Part shown: positions 17,245 through 25,557 of the stretch, one piece after another
Layout: each line of letters starts with the position of its first letter
Numbering within the stretch: position 1 is the first letter of the stretch
From: Chthonomonas sp.
Lineage (GTDB): Bacteria; Armatimonadota; Fimbriimonadia; Fimbriimonadales; Fimbriimonadaceae
Reading direction: 5' to 3'
DNA: 64,000 nucleotides
NCBI GenBank assembly: GCA_016788585.1
Contig: JAEURP010000026.1
Location: forward strand, 106,002 to 170,001
The notes under the pieces: model-generated
Told to the model about the DNA's origin: nothing
Database searches by the model: none
What the model saw: only the letters and a program-made list of their open reading frames with translations
Position numbers and translations under genes: made by a program

Positions 17245-18474
17245 ATGCAGGAAAAACTTGTGCGGGAGGTTGCAGTAGTCTTTGGACTTGGAGCTTCGGC
17301 TCGCCCCCTGCTAGAAACCTTTGCTGCTGAGTTAGACGAAATTGCATTCTTAGCTCGTTGGCGCGAATTGGGCTTTGCCTCAGAAGTGAACTCGTGGCTC
17401 GGCGATGGCCCAAATGAACCTGTGTCACCCGAAGCGTTCGAGGAAGTTTTCGGCTCCAACAACATTCAGGACATAGCCGATCGCTTGGGGCTAAACGCTC
17501 GAACTTGCACCGAGGCGCTTGCCTTCGCCACGCCAGCCATCATTAATCCTTCGTTAGAGGCCGACAGGACACCCACTGCTTCGGCTTCGGTCAAGTCACA
17601 AGTTGGACTAACCGCTCTGGCCAGCCTCGCCGCCATCGTGTTCACCACCGCATGGTTCTCCGCCCGCGGACCAGCAAAACCAGCTGAGGCACCCATGGCG
17701 CGGGTCGGGAGTGCCAGCGTGGAGCGCCCGACCGGGCTCGCCCCGTCGACTTTCTCGGTGAATCTAGCGCGGTCCGGCGAACTGCAGTACACCGCCACGT
17801 TACGAGACCAGGGCGAAAAGAAGAAACTCGAGACCGCTTTAGCTGGGCTGGAAGCCTCCGGCACTATTGAAGTGGATTTGGGCGTTAATCGTGCTCCTTG
17901 GCTCGATTCTGTTCGCGAGCTTATTCGCGACATGCCAACTGGCGCTGAAATTGCCATTTCAAATGATCTCGTCGTGGTCAGTGGCTTTGATCAAGCGGCG
18001 ACTGACATCCTTCGTGACCGCGTGAATGGGCTGACGATTCGCGATGCAGGCGCAGGTGCCAGCGGAAGAGAGAATGCCCTCGCATCGACCAGCTTTGATT
18101 CAATGCAATTCCCCTCGATTTCCGATTGGCTTGACGCGACGAAACTCATGGTCTTGAACTTCCCCAGTGGAGGTACTAGGCTGTCTGAGGGGGGCCAAGC
18201 CATCCTGAAGAGCGCAGCTAAGGCCCTGATGAGGTCTAAAACGGACGCTATTATCCAGATTGCTGGCTACACCGATTCATCCGGCTCCGATGCTGGAAAC
18301 CGACGACTCAGTCAGCGCCGGGCCGATGCCGTACTTGATGCGCTCGTTGAAGCCGGAGTGCCGCGTTCGCGCCTATCGGCAGTAGGCTTTGGCCCAGACG
18401 ACCCGATTGCCGACAACGACACCGCCGATGGTCGCGCCAAGAACCGCCGAATCGAGTTCCGATTAGCGGACTAA
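17245..18474 (+). CDS. YidB-like/BON-like/OmpA domain membrane protein
   Basis: This 409-residue protein has three parts. Residues 1-105 resemble the YidB/DUF937 family (VNSWLGDGPNEPVSPEAFEEVFGSN matches its VNSWIGxGxNxPIS signature). A membrane helix lies at about 119-138. Residues 165-265 look like one or two BON-type repeats, and 290-409 is an OmpA domain (AGYTDSSGSDAGNRRLSQRRADAV, then GFGPDDPIADN and NRRIEFRL) that binds peptidoglycan in relatives. The YidB plus OmpA combination is unusual. The stop codon overlaps that of ctlX on the other strand, and the start is divergent from the ECF sigma gene. Confidence 0.82.
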   Translation: MQEKLVREVAVVFGLGASARPLLETFAAELDEIAFLARWRELGFASEVNSWLGDGPNEPVSPEAFEEVFGSNNIQDIADRLGLNARTCTEALAFATPAIINPSLEADRTPTASASVKSQVGLTALASLAAIVFTTAWFSARGPAKPAEAPMARVGSASVERPTGLAPSTFSVNLARSGELQYTATLRDQGEKKKLETALAGLEASGTIEVDLGVNRAPWLDSVRELIRDMPTGAEIAISNDLVVVSGFDQAATDILRDRVNGLTIRDAGAGASGRENALASTSFDSMQFPSISDWLDATKLMVLNFPSGGTRLSEGGQAILKSAAKALMRSKTDAIIQIAGYTDSSGSDAGNRRLSQRRADAVLDALVEAGVPRSRLSAVGFGPDDPIADNDTADGRAKNRRIEFRLAD

Positions 18475-19328
18475 AAGACCTCAGCCAGCATGCATCGAAC
18501 CGAGCCGCCACCAACTCGCTCGATTGATGGAATCGGCACCGCAACGATGGTCCCGTGCTTTTCAAGAACACGAATCTGATCATTCGTGAACGTCTGGCGG
18601 GCCAGTTCGCTCATGGCGATCACTTTGCCCTTTGTTCCTTGAAGCTGAAGTATGTTGCCGCAGAAGCCGGTCATCTGCAAAGGCGAAATGACAACAACTT
18701 CGTAGTCATCGAGGCTCGTGAAAACCTCAAGCAGACTCTGATCCTGGATCACGTCCTGGCAGACGACAACCACGCCTTCGCCAATCGTCCCCACAACATT
18801 GGTGTGATAGACCGGCACGTTGCCTGGGCCAATTGTGTCGAAGTCGATCAGCCGGTAATCCATCCGCTGGCACCACTGAAAGGCAAGCATCCGATCCGTC
18901 CGGTCAGAAACGCACGCGAAGCAAAAGCGTTCCTTTCGGTCTAAAACCAGACTCCCCGTGCCCTCAAGATACCTGTTGTCTTGCTCGAAGTGAGAGAGGT
19001 CGCAAAGGACTTGCTTGCCTAGTGCCTGCAGAATGTCTAGGTTGCGCTCAGTTCGCCTGAGCGGAGATAGTATCGGGTAAAGAACCGCGCCATCTTCGTG
19101 GAAGCTCACCCAATTGTTCGGGAAGACAGCATCCGGAGAAGGGCAATCCGGTGCCTGGTCGAACACCAAAGGTTCAATGCCAGCGCAATCAAGTGCCTTA
19201 ACCAAATGGTCAAATTCGCTTACGACATCATCCGCGATGGCGTTCTGCTGAAAGGCATTACTGGCGGCCGTCTCCGGGTTAAAGCCGAACCTTGTCGGCC
19301 TCACCATGAAGACTTTTGAAGCTAACAT
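18471..19328 (-). CDS. ctlX: CtlX-type amidinohydrolase (citrulline-utilisation hydrolase-like)
   Basis: This 285-residue enzyme of the guanidine-modifying (amidinotransferase/arginine deiminase-like) superfamily shows PSPDAVFPNNW with the substrate-binding Asp, EGTGSLVLDR, YHTNVVG with the catalytic His, and the C-terminal nucleophile GGGSVRCM (C279). The layout matches CtlX, described as a citrulline-utilisation hydrolase; a related arginine or dimethylarginine substrate is possible. The ATG at 19328 abuts the mqnE stop (TAGATG), so the two genes are co-translated, although no metabolic link to menaquinone is evident. Confidence 0.82.
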   Translation of the reverse strand: MLASKVFMVRPTRFGFNPETAASNAFQQNAIADDVVSEFDHLVKALDCAGIEPLVFDQAPDCPSPDAVFPNNWVSFHEDGAVLYPILSPLRRTERNLDILQALGKQVLCDLSHFEQDNRYLEGTGSLVLDRKERFCFACVSDRTDRMLAFQWCQRMDYRLIDFDTIGPGNVPVYHTNVVGTIGEGVVVVCQDVIQDQSLLEVFTSLDDYEVVVISPLQMTGFCGNILQLQGTKGKVIAMSELARQTFTNDQIRVLEKHGTIVAVPIPSIERVGGGSVRCMLAEVF

Positions 19329-20489
19329 CTAGACAACGGTCAATGGCAGAAGCGTGCGGCTTTGTACTGGAGCCACGTCGTCTCGGACAATCTCATTGTA
19401 GAACGAATCCCGCTCGACCGCGACTCGGCCTACTTCTTCAATCATCCGCACCATGTTGTCATGGGTCAACGCCTGAGTCTTGTTGCCAAACTCGCCGTCC
19501 TTGTAGGTGATTTCGTACTCATGAACGAGGCCGTCGGCGTCATCCGCCCCATACCAGAGTGCCATTTGCGTGACAGGCACCGTGTTCATGATCCAGAAAC
19601 TCTTGATGTGGTCGAAGTTGTCGAGCATCAACCGGCTTACGGCGATGTTTCGCAAATCGGTGTCTGCCGTTGGCTGCGCGATGTGCTCAAGTTCGGTCGC
19701 CTCCGGGTGGAAACTAAGAGGCGTCATGGTCAAAAAGTGCTTGGTTTCGTCCTGCAACTCACGAATTTGAACCAAATGGTCAACTCGTTCTTCGTCGGTC
19801 TCGATATGACCATAGAGCATCGTCGCGTACTGCGGCAATCCCAGTTTGGCGGCAACTCTTGAGACTTCCTTCCACTCTTCACCATTAAGCTTCTTGCCGA
19901 AGAGTTCACGGTGAACCCGGTCGCTGAGAATCTCGATGCCGCCTCCAGGAAGCGAATCGAGACCGGCCTCCATCAAATCCTTCAGCGCTTGCTCAATCGA
20001 TACCTTGCCAATCTGCGCGATCTGGACGATTTCAACCGCGGTGAACGCCTTAACATGAACACCCTCGGGGCGACTGGTAGCCACCAAGCGAACTAGGTCC
20101 AGATAGTAGTTGTACTTCAGCCTTGGGTTGATGCCCCCGACCATGTGGACTTCGGTGATCGGAATATCTTTGTGCCAGTCAAGTCGCCGCTTGACCTCAG
20201 CCATGTCCATCTCATAGGGTGCTGGCCCGCCCTTCTTTGCATAAAAGCTACAAAACTTGCAAAACTTGTTGCAGATGTTCGTGTAATTGATGTGCTGGTT
20301 ACGTACGAAATAGGTTTTCGCACCATGCCGCCGTTCGCGCACGATGTTTGCCATGAAACCGACACCGGTGAGGTTGGGCGTCTGATAAAGTCGAATGCCA
20401 TCTTCGAAGGTCAGCCTTTCGCCATTGTCGACCTTCTGGAAGATATCCATCAGATCTTGACCAACGATTTTCTCAGCAGCTACAGGCAC
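19329..20489 (-). CDS. mqnE: Aminofutalosine synthase (radical SAM)
   Basis: This 386-residue radical SAM enzyme has the 4Fe-4S motif CNKFCKFC (C73, C77, C80). HMVGGINPRLKYNYYLDLVR, FTAVEIVQIA, SLPGGGIEIL and YGHIETDEERVDHL are the MqnE/MqnC group signatures, and the C-terminal SFHPEATELE and FDHIKSFWIM favour MqnE. It joins 3-[(1-carboxyvinyl)oxy]benzoate and SAM to form aminofutalosine in the futalosine route to menaquinone, fitting the nuo genes nearby. The start appears to be GTG at 20489. It is divergent from the class V aminotransferase gene across a 75-nt A/T-rich gap. Confidence 0.92.
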   Translation of the reverse strand: MPVAAEKIVGQDLMDIFQKVDNGERLTFEDGIRLYQTPNLTGVGFMANIVRERRHGAKTYFVRNQHINYTNICNKFCKFCSFYAKKGGPAPYEMDMAEVKRRLDWHKDIPITEVHMVGGINPRLKYNYYLDLVRLVATSRPEGVHVKAFTAVEIVQIAQIGKVSIEQALKDLMEAGLDSLPGGGIEILSDRVHRELFGKKLNGEEWKEVSRVAAKLGLPQYATMLYGHIETDEERVDHLVQIRELQDETKHFLTMTPLSFHPEATELEHIAQPTADTDLRNIAVSRLMLDNFDHIKSFWIMNTVPVTQMALWYGADDADGLVHEYEITYKDGEFGNKTQALTHDNMVRMIEEVGRVAVERDSFYNEIVRDDVAPVQSRTLLPLTVV

Positions 20490-20564
20490 AAGGCTATTAT
20501 ACGCCCTGAAGTTTCACTTTTTCCTGAAAGTTCACTCCTTGTTAGTCATATTCATAATGCTGAT

Positions 20565-21791
20565 ATGACTTTGTCGCCGCCGGACATCGCTGCGATACGC
20601 AGCCGATTCCCTTCATTGGCTCAGGATTTCGCCTTCTTTGAGAATGCTGGAGGATCGCAGTTACCTGGCGTAGTCATCGACGCTATGACCCAGTTCATGA
20701 GATCCGACTACGTGAACATTGGTGGCATGTACCCAGCCAGTGAACGGGCAACAAAGGTCGCACGCGAAGCCCACTCTTTCCTGAACCTCATGTTCAATGG
20801 CGTGGGCCTCGGGCACGTGGCGATGGGGCCAAGCTCGACCGCGCTACTCTACATGCTCGCAAACTGCATAGGCGAAACCCTCTCGCCAGGCGACGAGGTG
20901 ATCGTTTCGGTCGCGAACCACGAATGCAATGTCGGCCCTTGGGTGCGGCTCGCCTCAAGGGGCGTGGTCGTAAAGTGGTGGGGTGTCCATCCAACCAGCG
21001 GCCTCTCGTCGATCGAAGAATTAGAAGCTCTTGTCACCGAGCGGACTAAAGTTGTCGCGTTCCCTCGGACCTCGAACCTGCTCGGCGATATCGTGGACGT
21101 CCAAGCAGTTTCAAGAGCCGCTCACCGAGTTGGCGCGATAGTAGTCGCAGATGTCGTCGCTAGCGCCAGCCACGAGGCGATGGACGTCAGGGCCTGGGAG
21201 TGCGACTTCTGCGTGTTCAGCAACTACAAAGTCTACGGCCCGCACGCGGCCGCCATGTTCGGCACGACTGAAGCCTGGGCCAAGCTCTCCGGCCCCAACC
21301 ACTTCTTTATCAAACCAAGTGGTAGTGCGGCAAAGTTTGAACTTGGCTGCATAAGCTACGAAGCATGTGCAGGCATCCTCGCGCTCGCCGACTACCTGAG
21401 ATTCTTGGTGGGCGAACCCAATGCGGCAACGAATAGGGCACTGATTGAAGGAGGCTTCGGCCGGATGAGTGAACTTGAGAAACCTCTCAAGACTCGCCTG
21501 ATGACCTACCTCGCAAGTCGGGACGACATAAAAATTTGGGGCAGCGCCGAACCTGAAGCCGACCGGCACCCAACCATCAGCTTCGTCCACAAGACAAAGG
21601 ACTCCAGCGAGCTCTGCCGCATGATTTGCGATCGTGGTTTTGGCATCAAGTCAGGGCACATGTACGCTTATCGCCTTTGTGAATCTTTGGGAATCTCAAC
21701 CGACACGGGCGTGGTGCGTATCAGCGCGGTCCACACCAACTCTATGGATGAGATCGAGCGGCTGATTGCCGTCCTCGATGAGGTTCTTTGA
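20565..21791 (+). CDS. Class V PLP-dependent aminotransferase, cysteine desulfurase-like (VC1184-type)
   Basis: This 408-residue protein begins MTLSPPDIAAIRSRFPSL. The open frame extends upstream into mqnE antisense, so the ATG at 20565 is chosen. FFENAGGSQLP, ANHECNVGPW (H119), VVADVVAS (D196) and FSNYKVYGPHAA (PLP lysine K222) fit the cysteine desulfurase-like branch of class V aminotransferases. No mobile-loop Cys typical of SufS was identified with confidence. It precedes a cysteine dioxygenase and a putative sulfate/sulfite exporter, so a desulfinase or lyase acting on a cysteine-derived sulfinate is a reasonable inference. Confidence 0.85.
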   Translation: MTLSPPDIAAIRSRFPSLAQDFAFFENAGGSQLPGVVIDAMTQFMRSDYVNIGGMYPASERATKVAREAHSFLNLMFNGVGLGHVAMGPSSTALLYMLANCIGETLSPGDEVIVSVANHECNVGPWVRLASRGVVVKWWGVHPTSGLSSIEELEALVTERTKVVAFPRTSNLLGDIVDVQAVSRAAHRVGAIVVADVVASASHEAMDVRAWECDFCVFSNYKVYGPHAAAMFGTTEAWAKLSGPNHFFIKPSGSAAKFELGCISYEACAGILALADYLRFLVGEPNAATNRALIEGGFGRMSELEKPLKTRLMTYLASRDDIKIWGSAEPEADRHPTISFVHKTKDSSELCRMICDRGFGIKSGHMYAYRLCESLGISTDTGVVRISAVHTNSMDEIERLIAVLDEVL

Positions 21792-21824
21792 ACACTAGTA
21801 AACGTTCTCCTGTAAACTAGCGAA

Positions 21825-22397
21825 ATGGCCTCCGAGTATTGCCCAAAGGTGTGCGGATTCTTATCGGACCTCGATGCCGCCGTAGACATTGAGTCGGTTG
21901 ACGATCGTTGCGAAAAGGTCAAAGACATCTTGGAGCAGATTTTCCGCGATGGTGAAGATCTCCTACCGCCCGAGTTTCTTGCTCCGCACCCTGAAAAGTA
22001 TGCTCGGCGTTTGTTACATCGTGACCCTGAGGGCAGATACTCTGTCGTCATCATGGTCTGGGGCGTCGGGCAAGGTACGTTTCTTCACGACCATGCTGGA
22101 GAGTGGTGCGTCGAATGTGTATACCGCGGCAAGATAGCGGTGACTAGCTACGATCTTTTAGGCTCAGAGAGCGACCCTCTCGTCCAATTCAAAGAAGAGA
22201 AGACCATCATGGCGGGCACTGGAGAAGCCGGAGCCCTTATTCCGCCATTCGAGTACCACACGATCAAGAATTCCCTTCTCGATGCACCCTCGGTAACAGT
22301 GCACGTGTATGGGCATGAACTCACTTGGTGCAACATCTTTGTCCCAGGCGAAGGCGGCTGGAAGAAAGAGCGGCGCGAGCTCAGCTACACGAGTTGA
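21825..22397 (+). CDS. Cysteine dioxygenase family protein
   Basis: This 190-residue cupin matches the length of cysteine dioxygenases. Iron ligands H88 and H90 lie in FLHDHAGEW and H145 in FEYHTIKN. The second-shell pair H160 and Y162 (TVHVYG) corresponds to the His/Tyr pair of known enzymes. The expected reaction is oxidation of L-cysteine by O2 to cysteine sulfinate; a related thiol such as 3-mercaptopropionate is possible. It lies 33 nt after the class V PLP gene, and its TGA overlaps the TTG start of the exporter gene. Confidence 0.9.
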   Translation: MASEYCPKVCGFLSDLDAAVDIESVDDRCEKVKDILEQIFRDGEDLLPPEFLAPHPEKYARRLLHRDPEGRYSVVIMVWGVGQGTFLHDHAGEWCVECVYRGKIAVTSYDLLGSESDPLVQFKEEKTIMAGTGEAGALIPPFEYHTIKNSLLDAPSVTVHVYGHELTWCNIFVPGEGGWKKERRELSYTS

Positions 22398-23377
22398 AGA
22401 AGGTAGCCCCAGGGGTAGCGCTCTGCATAGTCCTTGCGCTTGCGGCGGTCGCGATTGCTGAACTGCCATGGACAAAAACAAACCTGAGATTTAGCCCATT
22501 GCTCATCGTTATCCTGCTTGGTATGGCGATCGGCTCGTTCATATCGCTTCCAATCGTTCTAAAAGACGGCATCGCCTACTGCCAAAAGCCCGTCCTCCGC
22601 CTTGGCGTGGCCCTACTTGGTATCAAGCTGAGCCTGATGAAGATCGTGGAGATCGGCGGTAGCGCCTTAACGATCATAGTCGTGGTCACCATTATTGGGT
22701 TCTTTCTTGCCGTCCTTCTGGGCCGAATGGTTGGGCTAGGAAAGAAACCAACTCTACTCCTGGCCACCGGTGGCTCGATCTGTGGTGCAAGCGCGATTGT
22801 CGCCGCTGATACAGTGATCAAGGGCGAAAACAAAGATGCCGCTGTGAGCCTCGCCGTTATAACTTTATGGGGCACGGTCGGGATTTTTGTCTACCCAGCA
22901 CTCGTTCACCTAACGCCCCACGCGTTCGGGGTCTTTTGCGGAGCAACCCTGCACGAGGTCGCTCAAGTCGTCGCTGCGGCAGGCCAGTCGCAAGAAGTCG
23001 CCACAGTTACCAAACTTGCCCGAGTTTGCCTTTTGGCCCCAACGATCATCGGGCTGGGCTGGTACATGCGGCGCATTGGAGATGGTGGCGAAGGCACTGA
23101 GAAAGCAACCTTGGTTCCGTGGTTCCTTTGGGCCTTTCTCGCTATGGCAACCCTTCGGACCTCGGCTCCATCCTTGGGAATTGAATCCCAAGCCAAGTGG
23201 TTTGGAGACCTCATTGTGCCTCTGGTTCTCAGTGTTGGTATGGCGGGAGTTGGGCTACAGACTAAGCTCCGCGAAGTCGTTCAAGCCGGATGGAAGCCCA
23301 TCGTTGTCGGCCTCCTGCAATGGGTCGGCATGGCCATCTTAACCATCGGGTTAATTGCTTGGCTCATGCCACAATAG
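22394..23377 (+). CDS. YeiH/PSE-family putative sulfate (sulfite) exporter
   Basis: This 327-residue integral membrane protein has about ten hydrophobic helices and UPF0324/YeiH signatures: LRLGVALLGIKLSL, ATGGSICGASAIVAA, TLWGTVGIFVYP and GATLHEVAQVVAA. The family has been proposed to export sulfate or sulfite formed from organosulfur breakdown, which fits the upstream cysteine dioxygenase. The open frame begins earlier inside the dioxygenase gene, but the TTG at 22394 forms a TTGA overlap with that gene's stop and is followed by LKKVAPGVALCIVLAL, so it is preferred. purD begins 5 nt after its stop. Confidence 0.85.
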   Translation: MKKVAPGVALCIVLALAAVAIAELPWTKTNLRFSPLLIVILLGMAIGSFISLPIVLKDGIAYCQKPVLRLGVALLGIKLSLMKIVEIGGSALTIIVVVTIIGFFLAVLLGRMVGLGKKPTLLLATGGSICGASAIVAADTVIKGENKDAAVSLAVITLWGTVGIFVYPALVHLTPHAFGVFCGATLHEVAQVVAAAGQSQEVATVTKLARVCLLAPTIIGLGWYMRRIGDGGEGTEKATLVPWFLWAFLAMATLRTSAPSLGIESQAKWFGDLIVPLVLSVGMAGVGLQTKLREVVQAGWKPIVVGLLQWVGMAILTIGLIAWLMPQ

Positions 23378-23381
23378 CCAA

Positions 23382-24626
23382 GTGCGAATACTGGTCGTTG
23401 GTAGTGGTGGTCGCGAGCATGCGCTGGTCTGGAAGCTCTCCCAGGAAGCGGAGGTTATCGCCGCACCAGGAAACCCTGGCATGGACTGTGAGTGCTTCGA
23501 TGTTTCCGCCACCGACCTAGTCGGAATGGAGTCCCTTTGCCAACGGCTCGCACCCGATCTGGTGGTCGTGGGCCCCGAAGACCCCCTCGTCGCTGGACTC
23601 GGCGACCGCCTTCGCACCGCCGGTTTCAATGTCTTCGGCCCCAATGCCGACGGAGCCCAGTTGGAGGCGAGCAAAGCCTTTAGCAAAGAAATGATGCTTA
23701 GAGCTGGCGTGCCAACGGCGAGTTCTGGCACATTCACTGACCCCGAAGAAGCCCTGGCCTATAGTTCCGAGCGCTTCGAAGCAGGTTTTCAGGTTGTTGT
23801 GAAGGCGAGCGGGAACGCACTTGGAAAGGGAGTCGTCATTTGTTTGACTCTTGACGAGGCCGAGGACGCAATTGCCGAGATGATGATCGAAGGCGCCTTC
23901 GGTGAAGCAGGACGAACCGTCGTGATCGAAGACCGCTTGATTGGTCGCGAGTTCAGCCTACTCACTATCGTAAGCGACGGTCAGTTCGCTAGCTTGCCGG
24001 TAGCCCGGGATTACAAACGCGCCCTCGACGGCGACCGTGGGCCGAACACCGGCGGAATGGGAACGTACAGCCCATGTGACTGGATTAGCCCGCGCTTGTT
24101 GGCTGAGACCGAGGCGCGCATCGTTCAGCCCATGGTTAACCAAATGGTTAGCGACGGAATCAGCTACCGAGGCGTGCTGTTTAGCGGAATCATGGTGGTC
24201 AACGGATCACCGATGTGTCTAGAGTACAACGTCCGCTTTGGTGATCCAGAAACCCAATCAGTCGTCCGCAGACTGGGTTTCGGTTTTGGGGAAGTACTGA
24301 TGGCGGCGGCGAAGGGCGAACCACTTCCTGCCGTAGAAGCATCCAGTGACGCAGCTGTCACAGTCGTGGTCGCGAGCGCTGGCTATCCGGGCTCCATCAA
24401 GAAAGGGCTCCCGATCCAACTTGAGGAGATGCCCGAGGGAGTCGTGGTGTACCATGCCGGGACAAAGCTTTCCGAGAGTCAACTGGTAACGAACGGAGGC
24501 AGAGTTCTAGCTGTTTCGGCTATTGGGAAGGATCTTGATGAAGCTCGTGAGTTAGCCTACCGTGGGGTCGCCCAAGTTCGCTTTGACGGAGCCTTTTTTC
24601 GCAAAGATATTGCCTCGATTGGCTAA
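23382..24626 (+). CDS. purD: Phosphoribosylamine-glycine ligase
   Basis: This 414-residue ATP-grasp enzyme forms GAR from phosphoribosylamine and glycine in purine synthesis. The start is GTG at 23382, giving VRILVVGSGGREHAL, the canonical N-terminus. Later signatures are GPEDPLVAGL, VVVKASGNALGKGVVI, FSLLTIVSDG, RDYKRALDGDRGPNTGGMGTYSP and EYNVRFGDPETQ. No other purine genes are near. Its stop overlaps that of recR on the opposite strand. Confidence 0.96.
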   Translation: MRILVVGSGGREHALVWKLSQEAEVIAAPGNPGMDCECFDVSATDLVGMESLCQRLAPDLVVVGPEDPLVAGLGDRLRTAGFNVFGPNADGAQLEASKAFSKEMMLRAGVPTASSGTFTDPEEALAYSSERFEAGFQVVVKASGNALGKGVVICLTLDEAEDAIAEMMIEGAFGEAGRTVVIEDRLIGREFSLLTIVSDGQFASLPVARDYKRALDGDRGPNTGGMGTYSPCDWISPRLLAETEARIVQPMVNQMVSDGISYRGVLFSGIMVVNGSPMCLEYNVRFGDPETQSVVRRLGFGFGEVLMAAAKGEPLPAVEASSDAAVTVVVASAGYPGSIKKGLPIQLEEMPEGVVVYHAGTKLSESQLVTNGGRVLAVSAIGKDLDEARELAYRGVAQVRFDGAFFRKDIASIG

Positions 24627-25216
24627 AGCTCTCTTCGATACTCAAGCGCGCTATGCAGCGTCGCCGAATCGGCGTAGTCGAGCTCTCCGCCAACCGGCAT
24701 ACCGTACGCTAGGCGAGTCACTTTCACGCCGGTTGGCTTCAACAACTTAGCCAAGTAAAGCGCAGTTGCATCTCCTTCGATCGTCGGGTTAGTCGCCACA
24801 ATCACCTCGGCCATTTCTCCACCCAATCTAGCGAGTAACTCTCTCACCTTCAAGTTCTCCGGACCAATGCCGTCCATCGGCGACATCAAACCATGAAGAA
24901 CATGGTAGGTACCGTGATACTCATTTATCCGCTCGACCGCAGCCACGTCTCTTGGCTCGGCAACCACGCAGATCGTAGTTTGATCACGTTTTGCATCGGA
25001 ACAAATCGAGCAGAGCGCGAGTTCGCTCATGTTCTGGCAACGCTCGCAAAAGCGAAGAGCTTGCTTGGCGCGCACCAATGATTCACTGAGCATGCGAACA
25101 TCATCTTCAGGCTGCCGAACCAAATAGAACGCCAATCGCTGAGCCGACTTGGGACCAATACCTGGCAACTTCTCAAGTTGCGAGATCAAGTCTCCAAGTG
25201 GCTTGGCGAAAAGCAA
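24623..25216 (-). CDS. recR: Recombination protein RecR
   Basis: This 197-residue protein has the helix-hairpin-helix KLPGIGPKSAQRLAF, the zinc finger CERCQNMSELALCSIC and a Toprim region (VVAEPRDVAAVERI, then ATNPTIEGDATALYL). RecR works with RecO/RecF in gap repair. The start is TTG at 25216, 3 nt after ybaB, in the standard dnaX-ybaB-recR order. Confidence 0.95.
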   Translation of the reverse strand: MLFAKPLGDLISQLEKLPGIGPKSAQRLAFYLVRQPEDDVRMLSESLVRAKQALRFCERCQNMSELALCSICSDAKRDQTTICVVAEPRDVAAVERINEYHGTYHVLHGLMSPMDGIGPENLKVRELLARLGGEMAEVIVATNPTIEGDATALYLAKLLKPTGVKVTRLAYGMPVGGELDYADSATLHSALEYRREL

Positions 25217-25219
25217 AAC

Positions 25220-25555
25220 TTATAACCCGAGGCCGCCAAGACCAGGAATGTCTGGCATGATGCCTTGCATCTTCTCTGTCCGCAAACTCGTGGCCTTAGA
25301 ATAGCCCTGCTGGAGGGTCGCGGTGAGAAGGGCCTCGAGGCCCTCGACGTCTTCTGGATCTACAAGTTCAGGATCGATTTTGAGCGACTTCAATTCACCC
25401 GTACCGTCGAAAACGACATCGATGCCATCCTTGGAGTGCTCCACGCGCTCATTGGCGAGTTCCTTTTCGAGGTTCTGAGCTTTTGCCATGGCCTGTTGCG
25501 CTTGTTGCAGCGCGCCGCCAAATCCCTGTCCACCAAATCCTTTAGGAAGTTTCAT
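25220..25555 (-). CDS. ybaB: YbaB/EbfC nucleoid-associated protein
   Basis: This 111-residue protein has a Gly-rich N-terminus (MKLPKGFGGQGFGGALQQAQQ) and the YbaB fold: AQNLEKELANERVE, VVFDGTGELKSLKIDPELVD, then a C-terminal amphipathic helix. The family binds DNA as a dimer. The open frame continues upstream through dnaX antisense, but the ATG at 25555 directly precedes the conserved start and is 2 nt after the dnaX stop. Confidence 0.92.
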   Translation of the reverse strand: MKLPKGFGGQGFGGALQQAQQAMAKAQNLEKELANERVEHSKDGIDVVFDGTGELKSLKIDPELVDPEDVEGLEALLTATLQQGYSKATSLRTEKMQGIMPDIPGLGGLGL

Positions 25556-25557
25556 TG

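Noticed and set aside
20145..20564. N-terminal extension of the class V PLP enzyme
   Set aside because: It lies inside mqnE on the opposite strand, and the conserved N-terminus begins at 20565.
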